Positions 37,849-47,056 are shown, numbered from the stretch's first letter. The stretch is DNA of 64,000 nucleotides from Neomegalonema perideroedes DSM 15528 (GCF_000374145.1 NZ_KB893653.1:1163923-1227922); one strand, 5' to 3'. Notes: generated by a model from the sequence alone, not told the origin. Translations and numbers: made by a program.

Positions 37849-37949
37849 GGCGCGGTCCTCCCCGAGGGGCGGGCGCGCGGGCTTCTTGCGAATCCTGCGG
37901 ACGCGCCGCCGGGCTCCGGCGAGCGGTCGGTGTGCGGCTGCGCCTTCAT
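37845..37949 (-). CDS. 34-codon leader frame coupled to nosP
   Basis: An ATG at 37949 follows a strong ribosome binding site (AGGGAGGAA, about 6 bp upstream). It opens 34 codons (MKAQPHTDRSPEPGGASAGF, then ARSPRARPSGRTAP) whose TGA overlaps the nosP ATG by four bases. The peptide is Pro/Arg/Ser-rich and has no recognisable domain. Such leaders can couple or tune translation of the next gene. The ribosome binding site and exact overlap are the only support. Confidence 0.4.
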   Translation of the reverse strand: MKAQPHTDRSPEPGGASAGFARSPRARPSGRTAP

Positions 37950-38212
37950 CGGCTTTCCTCCCTGAAGCCCCGGAACTTCGCCCGGGCGCCTTGCTTATGA
38001 TTTTGGATATAGGGCTTTCTGGCAAGAGCTTTGGCGCCGAAGGCGGCCAGAAGCGGCGAATCCGGCTTGAGGAGCGCCCGAAACCCCTCGCGCGGCGGAG
38101 ACGGAGGCGGGCGCGCCCCTCCGAAAGGAGGCGTTCGGGAAGAGGATCAACTCCCCGTTTACACTGCCAGCGTTAAACTCCGTCAGGACGGCAGGGAGGC
38201 CTTGGAGACCAG

Positions 38213-38926
38213 ATGAGCGGCGGAACGGTCTATCAACGTGCGGCGAAACGCCATGCCGTGCTCATCGAGCATCTCAGCGGCGACGCCACGGAGGGGTTTC
38301 TGCTCGTGCCCATCGGCGTGGCGCTGGAGCAATACATCCATCAGATCGAGCATGTCTTCCCGCTGGAGGCTCTGGACGGCCGCCGCCTTTACGTCGCGAT
38401 GAGCGGCGTGAAGTTCATCGCGCCCCGCGAAGACGAAGGCGCGCCGCCTCCGCCTCCGCCCTCCGCCCGCGAGGCCATGCGCGATCCGCCGCCGCCCAAG
38501 CCCTCCGCCGCCTCCCGCTCGCCCGAGGAGAACGCCGCCGTCGCCCGCCGCTTCCAGAGCGTCGACGCCGAGGCCGTCCGCCGCCGCGAGCAGGCCGCCC
38601 GCGAATTGGTCGAGCGCCAGCGCCGCGAGCGTCAGAAGCGCGTCGCCGACGAGCGCCGCCGCCGCCGCGAAGAGGATCCCGACGCCGTGGCCGCGGTGAA
38701 TCTGCTCAGCGTTCCCATAGACGCGCCCATCGAGGAAGTGCAGTCGGCTTACCGGCGCGAGGTGAAGATCTATCATCCCGACCGTCTGCGCGGCTTCGGG
38801 GCGCCTGAGGAGGACATCGCCCGCGCCCATGAGCGCCTGACGGTGCTCAACCGCGCCTATCAGGTGCTGGCCGCTCTGGAGACCGAAGGCGCCGAGGAAG
38901 GCGAGCCCTCCGCCGCGCCTTCCTGA
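38213..38926 (+). CDS. Protein with C-terminal J-domain
   Basis: This 237-residue protein has an N-terminal domain of about 80 residues (YQRAAKRHAVLIEHLSGDAT, EGFLLVPIGVALEQYIHQIE) and a Pro-rich linker. A long Arg/Glu helix (ARELVERQRRERQKRVADERR) follows, then a J-domain at about 160-225: VNLLSVPIDAPIEEVQSAYRRE, then the HPD in IYHPDRLRGFG and LTVLNRAYQVLA. The intact HPD should stimulate an Hsp70 ATPase, probably DnaK. The N-terminal domain is not one I recognise. The gene is divergent from the nosP leader, and the 263 bp between them shows no other gene. Confidence 0.75.
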   Translation: MSGGTVYQRAAKRHAVLIEHLSGDATEGFLLVPIGVALEQYIHQIEHVFPLEALDGRRLYVAMSGVKFIAPREDEGAPPPPPPSAREAMRDPPPPKPSAASRSPEENAAVARRFQSVDAEAVRRREQAARELVERQRRERQKRVADERRRRREEDPDAVAAVNLLSVPIDAPIEEVQSAYRREVKIYHPDRLRGFGAPEEDIARAHERLTVLNRAYQVLAALETEGAEEGEPSAAPS

Positions 38927-38986
38927 GGCCCCGCGCGGAGAGCTAAGGCCCGAAAAGGCCCGGCCGCATGATCAGAGGGACGATAT

Positions 38987-39016
38987 GAAAAGGCCCGGCT
39001 CGCCGCCGGGCCTTTC
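38987..39016 (-). terminator. Terminator of dksA
   Basis: AAGGCCCGGC pairs with GCCGGGCCTT around a short TCGCC loop, with T-rich sequence on the minus strand side. It lies 30 bp after the dksA stop and could also serve the convergent J-domain gene. Confidence 0.75.
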
Positions 39017-39045
39017 CGCATCTGAAGTCAGCTTGGGCCTTGGGC

Positions 39046-39480
39046 TCAATCGTCCCGATAGACCTTCTCCCGGCGCTCATGCGCCTCCTGAGCGGCCAGC
39101 GAGAGGGTGGCGGTGGGGCGGGCGATCAGCCGGCGGATGCCGATGGGCTCGCCGGTGGCTTCGCAATAGCCGTATTCGCCTTCGTCCAGCCTGCGCAGGG
39201 CCGAGTCGATCTTGGAGATCAGCTTGCGCTGACGGTCGCGCGTGCGCAGCTCCAGCGCCCGGTCGGTCTCCTCCGAGGCGCGGTCGGTCAGATCCGGCAC
39301 GTTATGCGTGTCGCTCTGGAGCGTCTCGACGGTGGACTGGCTTTCCTTGAGGATGTCGCGTCTCCACGCGAGCAGGCGCCGCCGGAAATAAACCTGCTGG
39401 CGCGGGTTCATGAACGGCTCTCCTTCGGAGGGCGAATAGGAATCGTCGATGTCGATGATCTCGTTCATCGCGGCTGTCAT
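39046..39480 (-). CDS. dksA: RNA polymerase-binding transcription factor DksA, one-cysteine type
   Basis: This 144-residue DksA/TraR protein modulates RNA polymerase with ppGpp through its secondary channel. The coiled coil has NPRQQVYFRRRLLAWRRDIL and LQSDTHNVPDLTDRASEETDRALELRTRDRQRKL (split at the tip Asp/Ala residues), so the functional tip is kept. The zinc-finger region reads YGYCEATGEPIGIRRL, then RPTATLSLAAQEAHE, retaining one of the four Cys of E. coli DksA. Zinc-poor DksA forms are known in alphaproteobacteria. An ATG at 39468 is an alternative start. GGGAGGAG sits directly before the first ATG. Confidence 0.93.
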   Translation of the reverse strand: MTAAMNEIIDIDDSYSPSEGEPFMNPRQQVYFRRRLLAWRRDILKESQSTVETLQSDTHNVPDLTDRASEETDRALELRTRDRQRKLISKIDSALRRLDEGEYGYCEATGEPIGIRRLIARPTATLSLAAQEAHERREKVYRDD

Positions 39481-39748
39481 CTCCTCCCGCAGCGAGACGC
39501 CGGAGCGGGCTCCGGGCGAGTCGCCGTTAAGCTTTTGGCGCCCCCATAGCGCATCATGGGGCGGAAGTCATCTCCGCCGTCTGAAGCGCCGATGAAACGC
39601 CGATGACGTTCGCGTGAGGGTGAAAATCCCACGCGACGTTGCCTCGTCTCGACGGAGCCCCAAACCTGGCGGCTTGGGAGCCCGTCAAAGGCCGGTCGAA
39701 AGCCCTGAAGCAAGATTCGGGCGAACTTCGGACCGCAGGGTTTAGGGT

Positions 39749-40075
39749 TCAGCCCTCCTCAGACAGAGAAGCTTTCGCTTCGTCGAGGCAGCGCGACATC
39801 TGGGCGCGAATCTCGCTTTCGGACAATCCGGCGCCTTTGGCGTCAAGATCGGCCTTCAGCTTGCGGAACAGATCGTCGTCGCCCTTCTCGCGCATGTCGG
39901 CGAGAATGAGGTCTCCGGCGTAGCTGTCGATCTTCTCCTCGCCCTCGATGCCCAGAGGACCGGCGGCCCAGCGCGCCAGAAGGCGCGTGCGGCGCGCCTC
40001 GGCCTTGAATTGCAGTTCGGCGTCATGGGCGAACTTCGCTTCGAAGGCGTTCTTGCGATCTTCGAGATTCGTCAT
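39749..40075 (-). CDS. DUF1476 / zeta-type F1-ATPase inhibitor subunit
   Basis: This 108-residue protein begins MTNLEDRKNAFEAKFAHDAE and continues with LQFKAEARRTRLLARWAAGPLG and DLFRKLKADLDAKG, the DUF1476 pattern. In Paracoccus denitrificans this family is the zeta subunit that inhibits ATP hydrolysis by F1FO through its N-terminal segment. The start at 40075 matches the conserved N-terminus. It is a single gene. The 267-bp gap before dksA (39481-39748) shows no gene or clear signal. Confidence 0.9.
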   Translation of the reverse strand: MTNLEDRKNAFEAKFAHDAELQFKAEARRTRLLARWAAGPLGIEGEEKIDSYAGDLILADMREKGDDDLFRKLKADLDAKGAGLSESEIRAQMSRCLDEAKASLSEEG

Positions 40076-40281
40076 GCTTACGTTCCCCGGTTGAGCCGCC
40101 CCCACGGGAGACGGCTGGAAGATTCGCGCTTCATATACTCTTTTCCGTCGCGGACGCAAACGCATGGGGCCGCGGGAGCGCGCGCGGATGCAGGATGGAC
40201 AGGCGCGGCGCGGGCGCGTAGCTTGCCGCGAAGGCGAGAGCAGGGCGCTGAAACTTCACGCATATTCTTAGGGATGGCTTT

Positions 40282-43200
40282 GTGATCTCCAGCTTTTCCG
40301 GCCGGTTCCGGCCTTCCGCCGCCGTTCTGGCCGCTCTGCTGTCCGTCCTCGCGGGAGAGGCGGCCGCGGCCGGTCTGGTTCTGGAGACGAACGCCCGCCG
40401 CACGGACGGCGGAGCGCTTTCGCAGCTGGAGGGCGGCGCGCGGCTGGAGGTGGAGGCGCTGTTGCGCAATCCCGGCCCCGAGCCCGTCCGGCTCATCGAG
40501 GCCCGCCTGACCGCCGAAGGCCCCGCCGCCGCGACCGGCGCCGAGGGGCCGGGCGCTCAGGCCGCTGGGCGGGGCGGGCTGAACTGGGGCGCCGAGGGGG
40601 TTTCTCTGGCGCCCGGCGCGAATCTGCCGCTGATCTTCGCGGTGGAGATTCCGCCCGAGGCCGCGCCGGAATCCGACGTGGTGCTGAATTTCTCGGCTCA
40701 GGGGCTCGCGGGCGCCGAGGCGGCGGGCGCGAGCGGGAGCGGCGAGCGCGGGGCCTTGCGGGCCGAAACCGCCATGAGGCTGCGTCTGGCCCCGGTGCGT
40801 CTGGTTCTGGAGCGGGCCTTGCCGCCGGAAAGCTCCAATCCTCTGGTCCATGGCGACGCCCTGCGCGTGATCCTCGGGGCGGAGTTCCCGGCGGGCCGGG
40901 CGCGCGGCGTGACGCTCACCGCCGAGATTCCGCCCTCCGCCCGCGCCGACCAGCCGCCGACCCTCGCCTCGACCATCGGCGCGGATCTGCGCTGCGCGGG
41001 CGGCTCGCCGCCGGAGGCCACCGAGACGGAATTGATCTGGCGTTTGGGCGATTGCCGGCTCGCGCCGGGAGTCTCGGCCGCGGGGCGTCGGGTGGAGCTG
41101 TCCGGGCGCTTCCGGCTGCGCGACGCCGATCCTTTTCAATCGGCGGCGGCCATAGCCGCGCATCGGGCGGGCTTCTTCAGCGCGCGTCTGGAGGCCGAAG
41201 GGCGGGTCATGGGCGAATCGAGCGTCACGGCGCAGATGGGCGGCCCGCTCGTCGCGGGCGAATTGCTGGATCCTCCGCCGCCCTCGGCGCGGCTTTACGA
41301 GGCGGGCGACGTCTTCACGGCGCGTTATGAGCTGCGCAATCTCGGCGACGCTCCGGCGCGGGATCTCGAGATTTGGGTCCGCCCCGACGCCGCTCTGGAC
41401 TGCGCCGCGGCCGACGTGGCTCTGGACCCGGCGAAGGACGCCGAATCCGGGGTCGGCCCCTGCGGGCGCTCGGCGGGGCCGCCGAAGGGCCTTCTGCCCC
41501 CCGGCGGAAGCGCGACGGCGGTGCTGACGGCGCGGGTCCGGGCGGAGGCTTCTTTAGAGGCGCCTTTGCGGATCGGGCTCGACGCCGCCGCTCTCGGAGA
41601 TTCGGGCAAGCCGCCGCGCATCCGCATCCATAGTCTGGAGATGGCGCCGCGTCCGCCCGGCGCGCCGCGTCTGAGCGTCCTCGACGCGGAGGAATGGACC
41701 GAGGCGGGGCCCGGCTTCTTCTTCGCCCGCCCCGGAGACGGCGCCGTTCTGGAGGCCTCCTTCCGGCCGCCCAAAGGCGTGACGCGCGCCGCGCTGGTTC
41801 TGAAGGCGCGGCTGATGGACGAGGGAGACGGCGCCTCCGAGCCCCGGCCGCTCGGGCCTGCGCCTTTGCTCATCGGCGCGCCGGAGCTGACGGCGGATTC
41901 CGTCTTCTGGGAGGAGGAGCCGCCCGGCCCCTCCGCGCCTTTCTCGACGGAGGGCTGGCGGGCTCTGCGGATTCCGCTCGGGGCGCTGCGGACTCCGCCC
42001 GAGGCCGAGGTGCCCGTGGTGCGGGTGCGGATTCCTCTGCGGATCGACTCCGCCGACGAGGCGATTCGCGCGGATCGGCTGATCGATCTGCGCTTATCCT
42101 TGATTCCCGGCGATTCCGCAGGCGAGGCCTCCGGCGGCGTGGAGGCGGAGGAGGGGGTCTTCGTCGAATTGCGCGAGCCCTATCTCGCGCTGACCGCCGC
42201 CACCGGCGATTCGGATCGGGTGATCCGCGCGGGCGAGAGCGCCGAATTCTCAGGCGACCTTTGCAATCTCGGCGAGGCCGAGGCGCGGCGCGTGGCCATG
42301 ACGGTCGATTTCGGCCCCGGCTGGACGCCCGAGGGCCCGCAGGGCGTCCGGCTGCGGCGCAGCGATTCCGACTGGCCGATCCTCGAAGACGCGCCGGTGC
42401 TGCGCGCCGAAGCCGGTTATGATCCGCAGACGCGGCGTCTGACCTTAAGTCCGGGCGAGGACTGGACGGGGAATCTCGGCGCGGCGGAATGCCTGCGCCT
42501 GAGCTTCCTGCTCACCGCGGCCGCCACCGAGGAGGCCATGGACCGCGCGACGCTGTTTCGTCTGCGGCCCTATGAGGCGGGCGGGGCGGCGCGGAGCTAT
42601 GATCCGCCGCCGCCGGTGCGCATCGCTTTGAGCGAGGCGCGTCTGGGGCTGGGGCCGGGCGGCGAGATTCAAGCCTCGCGCGGCGGCGCGCTCATGCTGC
42701 AAGGCGAGTTCCGCGCGCCGGATTCCGGCGGACCCTATGAAATCTCATGGCGCGCGAGTTCGGCGGCGGGGCTGAGATGGCGCGCCTTCGACGGGACGGG
42801 ACGGGTGGCTCTGCCGCCGAAATTCCGTCTGGAGGCGGGCGAGCGCCGCGCCTTCCGTCTGGAGAGCCTGACCCCCGCCGAGGCGAAAGCGGGCTGGACC
42901 GAGACTCTGGCCCTGCGCGCCGAGGCGAAGGATTCCTCCGGCCTTTATCCGGCGGGGGCGCGCTGGGTGATCCGTCTGGAGCGCGACGCCGAGGCCGCCG
43001 AGGCTCTGAAGCCGGTCAAGACCATGGCTCTGGACCGCGATTGCGACGGGGATCTGGCCGACGAAACCCCTCAGGACGCCCTCTTCGAGCGCTTCAAGGA
43101 TCTGCGGGCGGGGGAATGCCTGATCTTCCGCATCCACCTGCGCAACAACGGCGCGACGCCGCTGGAGGACGTGGTGGTGACCGAGACTCCGCAATCGGGC

Positions 43201-43377
43201 CTGCGCTTCATGCCCGGCTCGGCGACCATCGGCCCGACGGCGGAAGGCTTCCTGCTGGAATCGGTGCAGGAGCCGACGCCTCAGGCGCCGCAGATCGTCT
43301 GGAGGTTTCAGGGCTTCCTGCCCTCCGGCGCCGAGGCGGAAGCCCGCTATGAGGCTCAGGCCCCGGGCGCTCAGTGA
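40282..43377 (+). CDS. Large exported protein with repeated beta-sandwich (DUF11/CARDB-like) domains
   Basis: The 1031-residue product starts from GTG with AGGGA upstream and has a Sec signal ending near AGEAAAAG. The mature part is a series of predicted beta-rich segments introduced by phrases such as EALLRNPGPEPVRLIEARL, FTARYELRNLGDAPARDLEIWV and SAEFSGDLCNLGEAEARRVAM. The C-terminus (CLIFRIHLRNNGATPLEDVVVTE, split here) is typical of DUF11 domains. DRDCDGDLADETPQD looks like a calcium-type loop. There is no anchor or sorting signal, so the protein may be secreted or periplasmic. The function is unknown. It is divergent from the DUF1476 gene. Confidence 0.65.
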   Translation: MISSFSGRFRPSAAVLAALLSVLAGEAAAAGLVLETNARRTDGGALSQLEGGARLEVEALLRNPGPEPVRLIEARLTAEGPAAATGAEGPGAQAAGRGGLNWGAEGVSLAPGANLPLIFAVEIPPEAAPESDVVLNFSAQGLAGAEAAGASGSGERGALRAETAMRLRLAPVRLVLERALPPESSNPLVHGDALRVILGAEFPAGRARGVTLTAEIPPSARADQPPTLASTIGADLRCAGGSPPEATETELIWRLGDCRLAPGVSAAGRRVELSGRFRLRDADPFQSAAAIAAHRAGFFSARLEAEGRVMGESSVTAQMGGPLVAGELLDPPPPSARLYEAGDVFTARYELRNLGDAPARDLEIWVRPDAALDCAAADVALDPAKDAESGVGPCGRSAGPPKGLLPPGGSATAVLTARVRAEASLEAPLRIGLDAAALGDSGKPPRIRIHSLEMAPRPPGAPRLSVLDAEEWTEAGPGFFFARPGDGAVLEASFRPPKGVTRAALVLKARLMDEGDGASEPRPLGPAPLLIGAPELTADSVFWEEEPPGPSAPFSTEGWRALRIPLGALRTPPEAEVPVVRVRIPLRIDSADEAIRADRLIDLRLSLIPGDSAGEASGGVEAEEGVFVELREPYLALTAATGDSDRVIRAGESAEFSGDLCNLGEAEARRVAMTVDFGPGWTPEGPQGVRLRRSDSDWPILEDAPVLRAEAGYDPQTRRLTLSPGEDWTGNLGAAECLRLSFLLTAAATEEAMDRATLFRLRPYEAGGAARSYDPPPPVRIALSEARLGLGPGGEIQASRGGALMLQGEFRAPDSGGPYEISWRASSAAGLRWRAFDGTGRVALPPKFRLEAGERRAFRLESLTPAEAKAGWTETLALRAEAKDSSGLYPAGARWVIRLERDAEAAEALKPVKTMALDRDCDGDLADETPQDALFERFKDLRAGECLIFRIHLRNNGATPLEDVVVTETPQSGLRFMPGSATIGPTAEGFLLESVQEPTPQAPQIVWRFQGFLPSGAEAEARYEAQAPGAQ

Positions 43378-43406
43378 GGGGCGCCCAATGACGGGCGCCC
43401 AGTGAC
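43365..43406 (+). repeat. Three 14-bp tandem repeats over the stop of the large exported protein gene
   Basis: GGGCGCTCAGTGAG, GGGCGCCCAATGAC and GGGCGCCCAGTGAC stand in tandem, followed by GGGCGAGG. The first carries the TGA stop codon. Slippage is the likely source; no function is apparent. Confidence 0.6.
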
Positions 43407-43429
43407 GGGCGAGGGGAGGAGGGGCCGCT

Positions 43430-44050
43430 TCAGATGGTCACGGCGATCTGCGCGGCGTCGGCCTCGATGAGGCAGCGGATCTGCGCGTCGAATTTCTGCG
43501 CCAGCAGATAGGCGAGCCGGCAATTGGCCATGCGCGGCTCCAGAAGATTGGGGTCGCCGCCGGTCTCCAGAATCTTGACGGCCTCGGGCATGAGCCGGGC
43601 GCGCGGGCCTTCGGCGGAGATCATCAGATTGATCGCCCCCTCTTTGCGCACGCCCACCCGCAGCACCCCGCCGCGCGGCAGAGCCTCATAGCCGATGAGG
43701 ATGAAGTTCATCAGCAGCCGCACCAGATCCTTGTCGAGCGTCGCCTCCGAGCCGACCCAATGCAGCACGACGCCGGAATCGGCCAAGAGGCCCTCGGTCA
43801 GACGGCGCGGCTCCTCCAGCGAGACGCTTTCCGCGAGGGAGCTGGCGGCGCCGAAGGCCACCCGCATGAATTGCAGCTTGGCCGAGGCGTGGCGGGCGCT
43901 CTTGCGGACGAGGTCTTGCGCTTCGCGGCGGGTCTCTTCGTCGGGATCGTCGTCGAGCAGCTCAAGCCCGTTGTTGACCGCGCCGATGGGGCTGACCAAA
44001 TCATGGCAAAGACGCGAACACAGCAAAGTCGCCAGAGCGAGAGCGGTCAT
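43430..44050 (-). CDS. chpT: Histidine phosphotransferase ChpT
   Basis: This 206-residue protein has the DHp-like helix SRLCHDLVSPIGAVNNGLELL with the phosphorylated His. A degenerate HATPase-like domain follows (LLMNFILIGYEALPRGGVLRVG) and ends RLAYLLAQKFDAQIRCL. ChpT passes phosphate from CckA to CtrA and CpdR, the core cell-cycle or motility phosphorelay of alphaproteobacteria. There is no ATP-binding G-box, as expected. The gene is divergent from the DUF3553 gene. Confidence 0.93.
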   Translation of the reverse strand: MTALALATLLCSRLCHDLVSPIGAVNNGLELLDDDPDEETRREAQDLVRKSARHASAKLQFMRVAFGAASSLAESVSLEEPRRLTEGLLADSGVVLHWVGSEATLDKDLVRLLMNFILIGYEALPRGGVLRVGVRKEGAINLMISAEGPRARLMPEAVKILETGGDPNLLEPRMANCRLAYLLAQKFDAQIRCLIEADAAQIAVTI

Positions 44051-44153
44051 CGGAGATCCTGAACGCGGTGAAGAGCTGACAAAAAGGGCGCGGCTTCCGT
44101 CGACCGCGACCCGCCCCTATGATAGGCGCCGCAACATGAAAGGGGAAGGGCGG

Positions 44154-44330
44154 ATGCGACATCTTCTGGAGCCGGGCGCGCTGGTGAGGCATCCGCGCCA
44201 TCCCGAATGGGGATTGGGTCAGATTCAATCCGTCGCGAGGGACCGGGTGGTGGTCAATTTCGAACAGGCGGGAAAACAGGCTCTGGATCTGAGGAGGGTG
44301 GATCTGGAGTTCGTGGAAAGTGACGCTTAA
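44154..44330 (+). CDS. DUF3553 family small protein
   Basis: This 58-residue protein (MRHLLEPGALVRHPRHPEWG, then LGQIQSVARDRVVVNFEQAGKQ) matches the small DUF3553 family, whose fold recalls CarD/Tudor-like beta domains. The ATG at 44154 has GGGGAAGGG just before it; an ATG six codons earlier is also possible. The role is unknown. recA starts 167 bp downstream on the same strand. Confidence 0.8.
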   Translation: MRHLLEPGALVRHPRHPEWGLGQIQSVARDRVVVNFEQAGKQALDLRRVDLEFVESDA

Positions 44331-44497
44331 ATTTATGATTTGTTCTTGATCGGCGCGAACGGATGGGATACGTCCTTTATGTCCCTCGATCCATGGGGCG
44401 GAGCGCCTCCCCCTCTGCGCTCCGCCCCTCCTCAGCTCCGCCTTGCGGCGTCTTCAGGGACGGACGCCGATTAAGGCTTTGCATTTAGGAACGGGCC

Positions 44498-45589
44498 ATG
44501 TCTCAATCCGCCGCGCAAACTCCGCTCCGCCTCGTCGACAGGGACGTCATGGACAAAGAAAAAGCGTTGGAATCCGCTCTGGCCCAGATCGAGCGCGCCT
44601 TCGGCAAAGGCTCGATCATGAAGCTCGGCCAGAAGGGCGCGGTTCTGGAGATCGAGGCCATCCCGACGGGCTCCATCGGCCTCGACATCGCCCTCGGCAT
44701 CGGCGGCGTGCCCAAGGGGCGCATCATCGAGATCTACGGCCCGGAAAGCTCGGGCAAGACCACCCTCGCGCTGCACATCATCGCCGAAGAGCAGAAACGC
44801 GGCGGAATCTGCGCCTTCGTGGACGCCGAGCACGCCCTTGATCCCTCCTACGCCCGCAAGCTGGGCGCGGACGTCGCCAATCTCCTCATCGCCCAGCCCG
44901 ACGCGGGCGAGCAGGCGCTGGAGATCGCCGACACTCTGGTGCGTTCGGGCGCGGTGAGCGTGGTCGTGGTCGATTCGGTGGCGGCCCTCGTGCCCAAAGC
45001 CGAGCTCGAAGGCGACATGGGCGACGCGCAGATGGGCCTTCAGGCCCGCCTGATGAGCCAAGCCATGCGCAAGCTGACCGCCTCGATCAGCCGCTCGAAA
45101 TGCACCGTGATCTTCATCAACCAGATCCGCATGAAGATCGGCGTGATGTTCGGCAATCCCGAGACCACCACCGGCGGCCACGCCCTGAAGTTCTACGCCT
45201 CGGTGCGCATGGACATCCGCCGCACCGGCGCCATCAAGGACCGCGATCAGACCATCGGCAACACCACCCGCGTGCGCGTGGTGAAGAACAAGGTCGCGCC
45301 GCCTTTCCGCGAAGTCGAATTCGACATCATGTATGGCGAGGGCATTTCGAAGATCGGCGAATTGATCGACTTGGGCGTCAAGGCCGGAATCGTCGAGAAA
45401 TCGGGCTCTTGGTTCTCTTACGACGGCCAGCGCATCGGGCAGGGCCGCGAGAACGTGAAGAACTTCCTCAAGGAAAACGCCTCCATCGCCGAGGCCATCG
45501 AGGGCAAGCTGCGCCAGTCGCACGGCTTGAGCCTCGCCGCGGTCATTCCGGAGGACGAGCGCCCCGTCGACTCCGACGACGAGGGTTGA
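44498..45589 (+). CDS. recA: Recombinase RecA
   Basis: This 363-residue RecA forms ATP-dependent filaments on single-stranded DNA for homologous recombination and LexA cleavage. It has the Walker [12 protein letters not shown], Walker [11 protein letters not shown], the L2 loop [18 protein letters not shown] and the C-terminal acidic end [10 protein letters not shown]. No GTTC-N7-GTTC SOS box was found upstream, although GTTC and GAAC occur 11 bp apart around 44344-44362. A terminator follows. Confidence 0.98.
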   Translation: MSQSAAQTPLRLVDRDVMDKEKALESALAQIERAFGKGSIMKLGQKGAVLEIEAIPTGSIGLDIALGIGGVPKGRIIEIYGPESSGKTTLALHIIAEEQKRGGICAFVDAEHALDPSYARKLGADVANLLIAQPDAGEQALEIADTLVRSGAVSVVVVDSVAALVPKAELEGDMGDAQMGLQARLMSQAMRKLTASISRSKCTVIFINQIRMKIGVMFGNPETTTGGHALKFYASVRMDIRRTGAIKDRDQTIGNTTRVRVVKNKVAPPFREVEFDIMYGEGISKIGELIDLGVKAGIVEKSGSWFSYDGQRIGQGRENVKNFLKENASIAEAIEGKLRQSHGLSLAAVIPEDERPVDSDDEG

Positions 45590-45650
45590 GCGGCCGCCGT
45601 CGCGCCGGGCGGAGAGCCTCGCGACCTCACGGCTTTGTGATCTTCATGCG

Positions 45651-45682
45651 CCGCCCCAAAGCCTGCTTTGGGGCGGTTCTTT
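45651..45682 (+). terminator. Terminator of recA
   Basis: CCGCCCCAAAG pairs perfectly with CTTTGGGGCGG around a CCTG loop and is followed by TTCTTT. It starts 62 bp after the recA stop. Confidence 0.8.
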
Positions 45683-45835
45683 CGCCATGGCCCGGCTTTT
45701 CGCGTTAAGGAGGGCGCGCAGGTCCGGCGCTCCGCGCCTGCGCGCAGAGCGCTCCGGCCTTGGCCGCGACCTTGATCGCGGCGGGCGCTGAGCGCGCGGC
45801 CGGCTCCGGTCGTCTTTTTCGGGAGGATTTCGTCC

Positions 45836-46396
45836 ATGGGCTCACGTTCCGAGCTTCCGCTCTCCGAAGCCTCGACCCTCGTCGCCTTCTGGCGCGCGGC
45901 GGGCCGCGAGAAATGGTTCACCAAGGACGCCGGATTCGACGCCGAATTCCGCACCCGCTTCTGGGACGCCCATATGGCCGCCGCCGCCCGTCGCTGCGAC
46001 GACTGGATGCGGACCTCCGAGGGCGCCTTGGCGCTGCTGCTTCTGCTGGATCAATATCCGCGCAACAGCTTCCGCGGCACGGCCCATATGTACGCGACCG
46101 ATCCGCTCGGCGTCTTCTTCGCGCGTCAGGCTCTGGAGGCGGGGCTGGATCGTCAGGCGGAGCCGGATTTGCGCGCCTTCTTCTACATGCCCTTCATGCA
46201 TTCCGAGGCTCTGGCCGATCAGGAGCTTTGCGTGAAGCTTTTTGAGGAGATGGGCGGCCCTTCGGTCGCGCACGCCGTGGAGCATCGCGACGTGGTGGCG
46301 CGCTTCGGACGCTTCCCGCACCGCAATTCCATGTTCGGCCGCGAGACCACCCCGCAAGAGGCCGAATTCCTCGCCGAGGGCGGATTTTCCGGCTGA
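45836..46396 (+). CDS. DUF924 family protein
   Basis: This 186-residue alpha-helical protein contains LVAFWRAAGREKWFTKDAGFD, then LLLLDQYPRNSFRGTAHMYATDPL and a late HRDVVARFGRFPHRNSMFGRETT. These are the conserved blocks of DUF924 (TPR-like fold). No biochemical role is established. GGGAGGA precedes the ATG. It lies between recA and the PfpI gene, likely with its own promoter after the recA terminator. Confidence 0.88.
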   Translation: MGSRSELPLSEASTLVAFWRAAGREKWFTKDAGFDAEFRTRFWDAHMAAAARRCDDWMRTSEGALALLLLLDQYPRNSFRGTAHMYATDPLGVFFARQALEAGLDRQAEPDLRAFFYMPFMHSEALADQELCVKLFEEMGGPSVAHAVEHRDVVARFGRFPHRNSMFGRETTPQEAEFLAEGGFSG

Positions 46397-46489
46397 ATCC
46401 GGCGCGCGCGCGCCGCAGAGCGTCATGGCTCCGCGGCGAAGCGCGCGTAAACTGGCCTCCCGAATCGATTCGGTCAGGGAGGACATAAC

Positions 46490-47053
46490 ATGGCGAAGAT
46501 CCTGCTGCTCGCGGGCGACTTCACCGAAGATTACGAGACCATGGTGCCGTTTCAGACCCTGCTCGCCTGCGGACATACGGTCCACGCCGTTTGTCCGGGC
46601 AAGAAGGCGGGCGACAAGGTCGCCACGGCCATTCATGACTTCGAGGGCGATCAGACCTACACCGAGAAGCCCGGCCATAAATTCACGCTCAACGCCAATT
46701 TCGACGAGGCCAAGCCCGAGAGCTACGACGCCCTCGTGATCCCCGGCGGACGCGCGCCGGAATATCTGCGGCTGGATCCGAAGGTTCTGGCGATGGTGCG
46801 GCATTTCTTCGAGGCGAATAAGCCCGTGGCCTCGGTCTGCCATGGCGCGCAGATCCTCGCGGCGGCGGGCGTCCTCAAGGGCCGGACCTGCTCCGCCTAT
46901 CCGGCCTGCCGCCCCGAGGTGGAGCTTTCGGGCGGAGATTACGCCGAGATCGCCGTCGACGACGCCGTGACCGACGGCAATCTGGTGACCGCTCCGGCTT
47001 GGCCCGCCCATCCGGCTTGGCTCAAGCAGTTCATGGCGATTTTGCCCGCCTGA
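46490..47053 (+). CDS. DJ-1/PfpI family protein
   Basis: This 187-residue class I amidotransferase-like protein contains [20 protein letters not shown], the Glu-containing segment near the N-terminus, [19 protein letters not shown] and the nucleophile elbow [19 protein letters not shown]. The family includes deglycase/glyoxalase-like and peptidase-like members, so the substrate is not set. GGGAGG lies about 8 bp before the ATG. It ends at a terminator shared with the TRAP operon. Confidence 0.9.
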   Translation: MAKILLLAGDFTEDYETMVPFQTLLACGHTVHAVCPGKKAGDKVATAIHDFEGDQTYTEKPGHKFTLNANFDEAKPESYDALVIPGGRAPEYLRLDPKVLAMVRHFFEANKPVASVCHGAQILAAAGVLKGRTCSAYPACRPEVELSGGDYAEIAVDDAVTDGNLVTAPAWPAHPAWLKQFMAILPA

Positions 47054-47056
47054 ATG

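Noticed and set aside
43365-43406. Tandem 14-bp repeats considered as a terminator or regulatory array
   Set aside because: They do not form a stem with a T-run and overlap the coding end; simple slippage explains them.
44344-44362. GTTC...GAAC pair upstream of recA considered as an SOS (LexA) box
   Set aside because: Alphaproteobacterial LexA sites are direct repeats GTTC-N7-GTTC. Here the arms are inverted with an 11-bp spacer.
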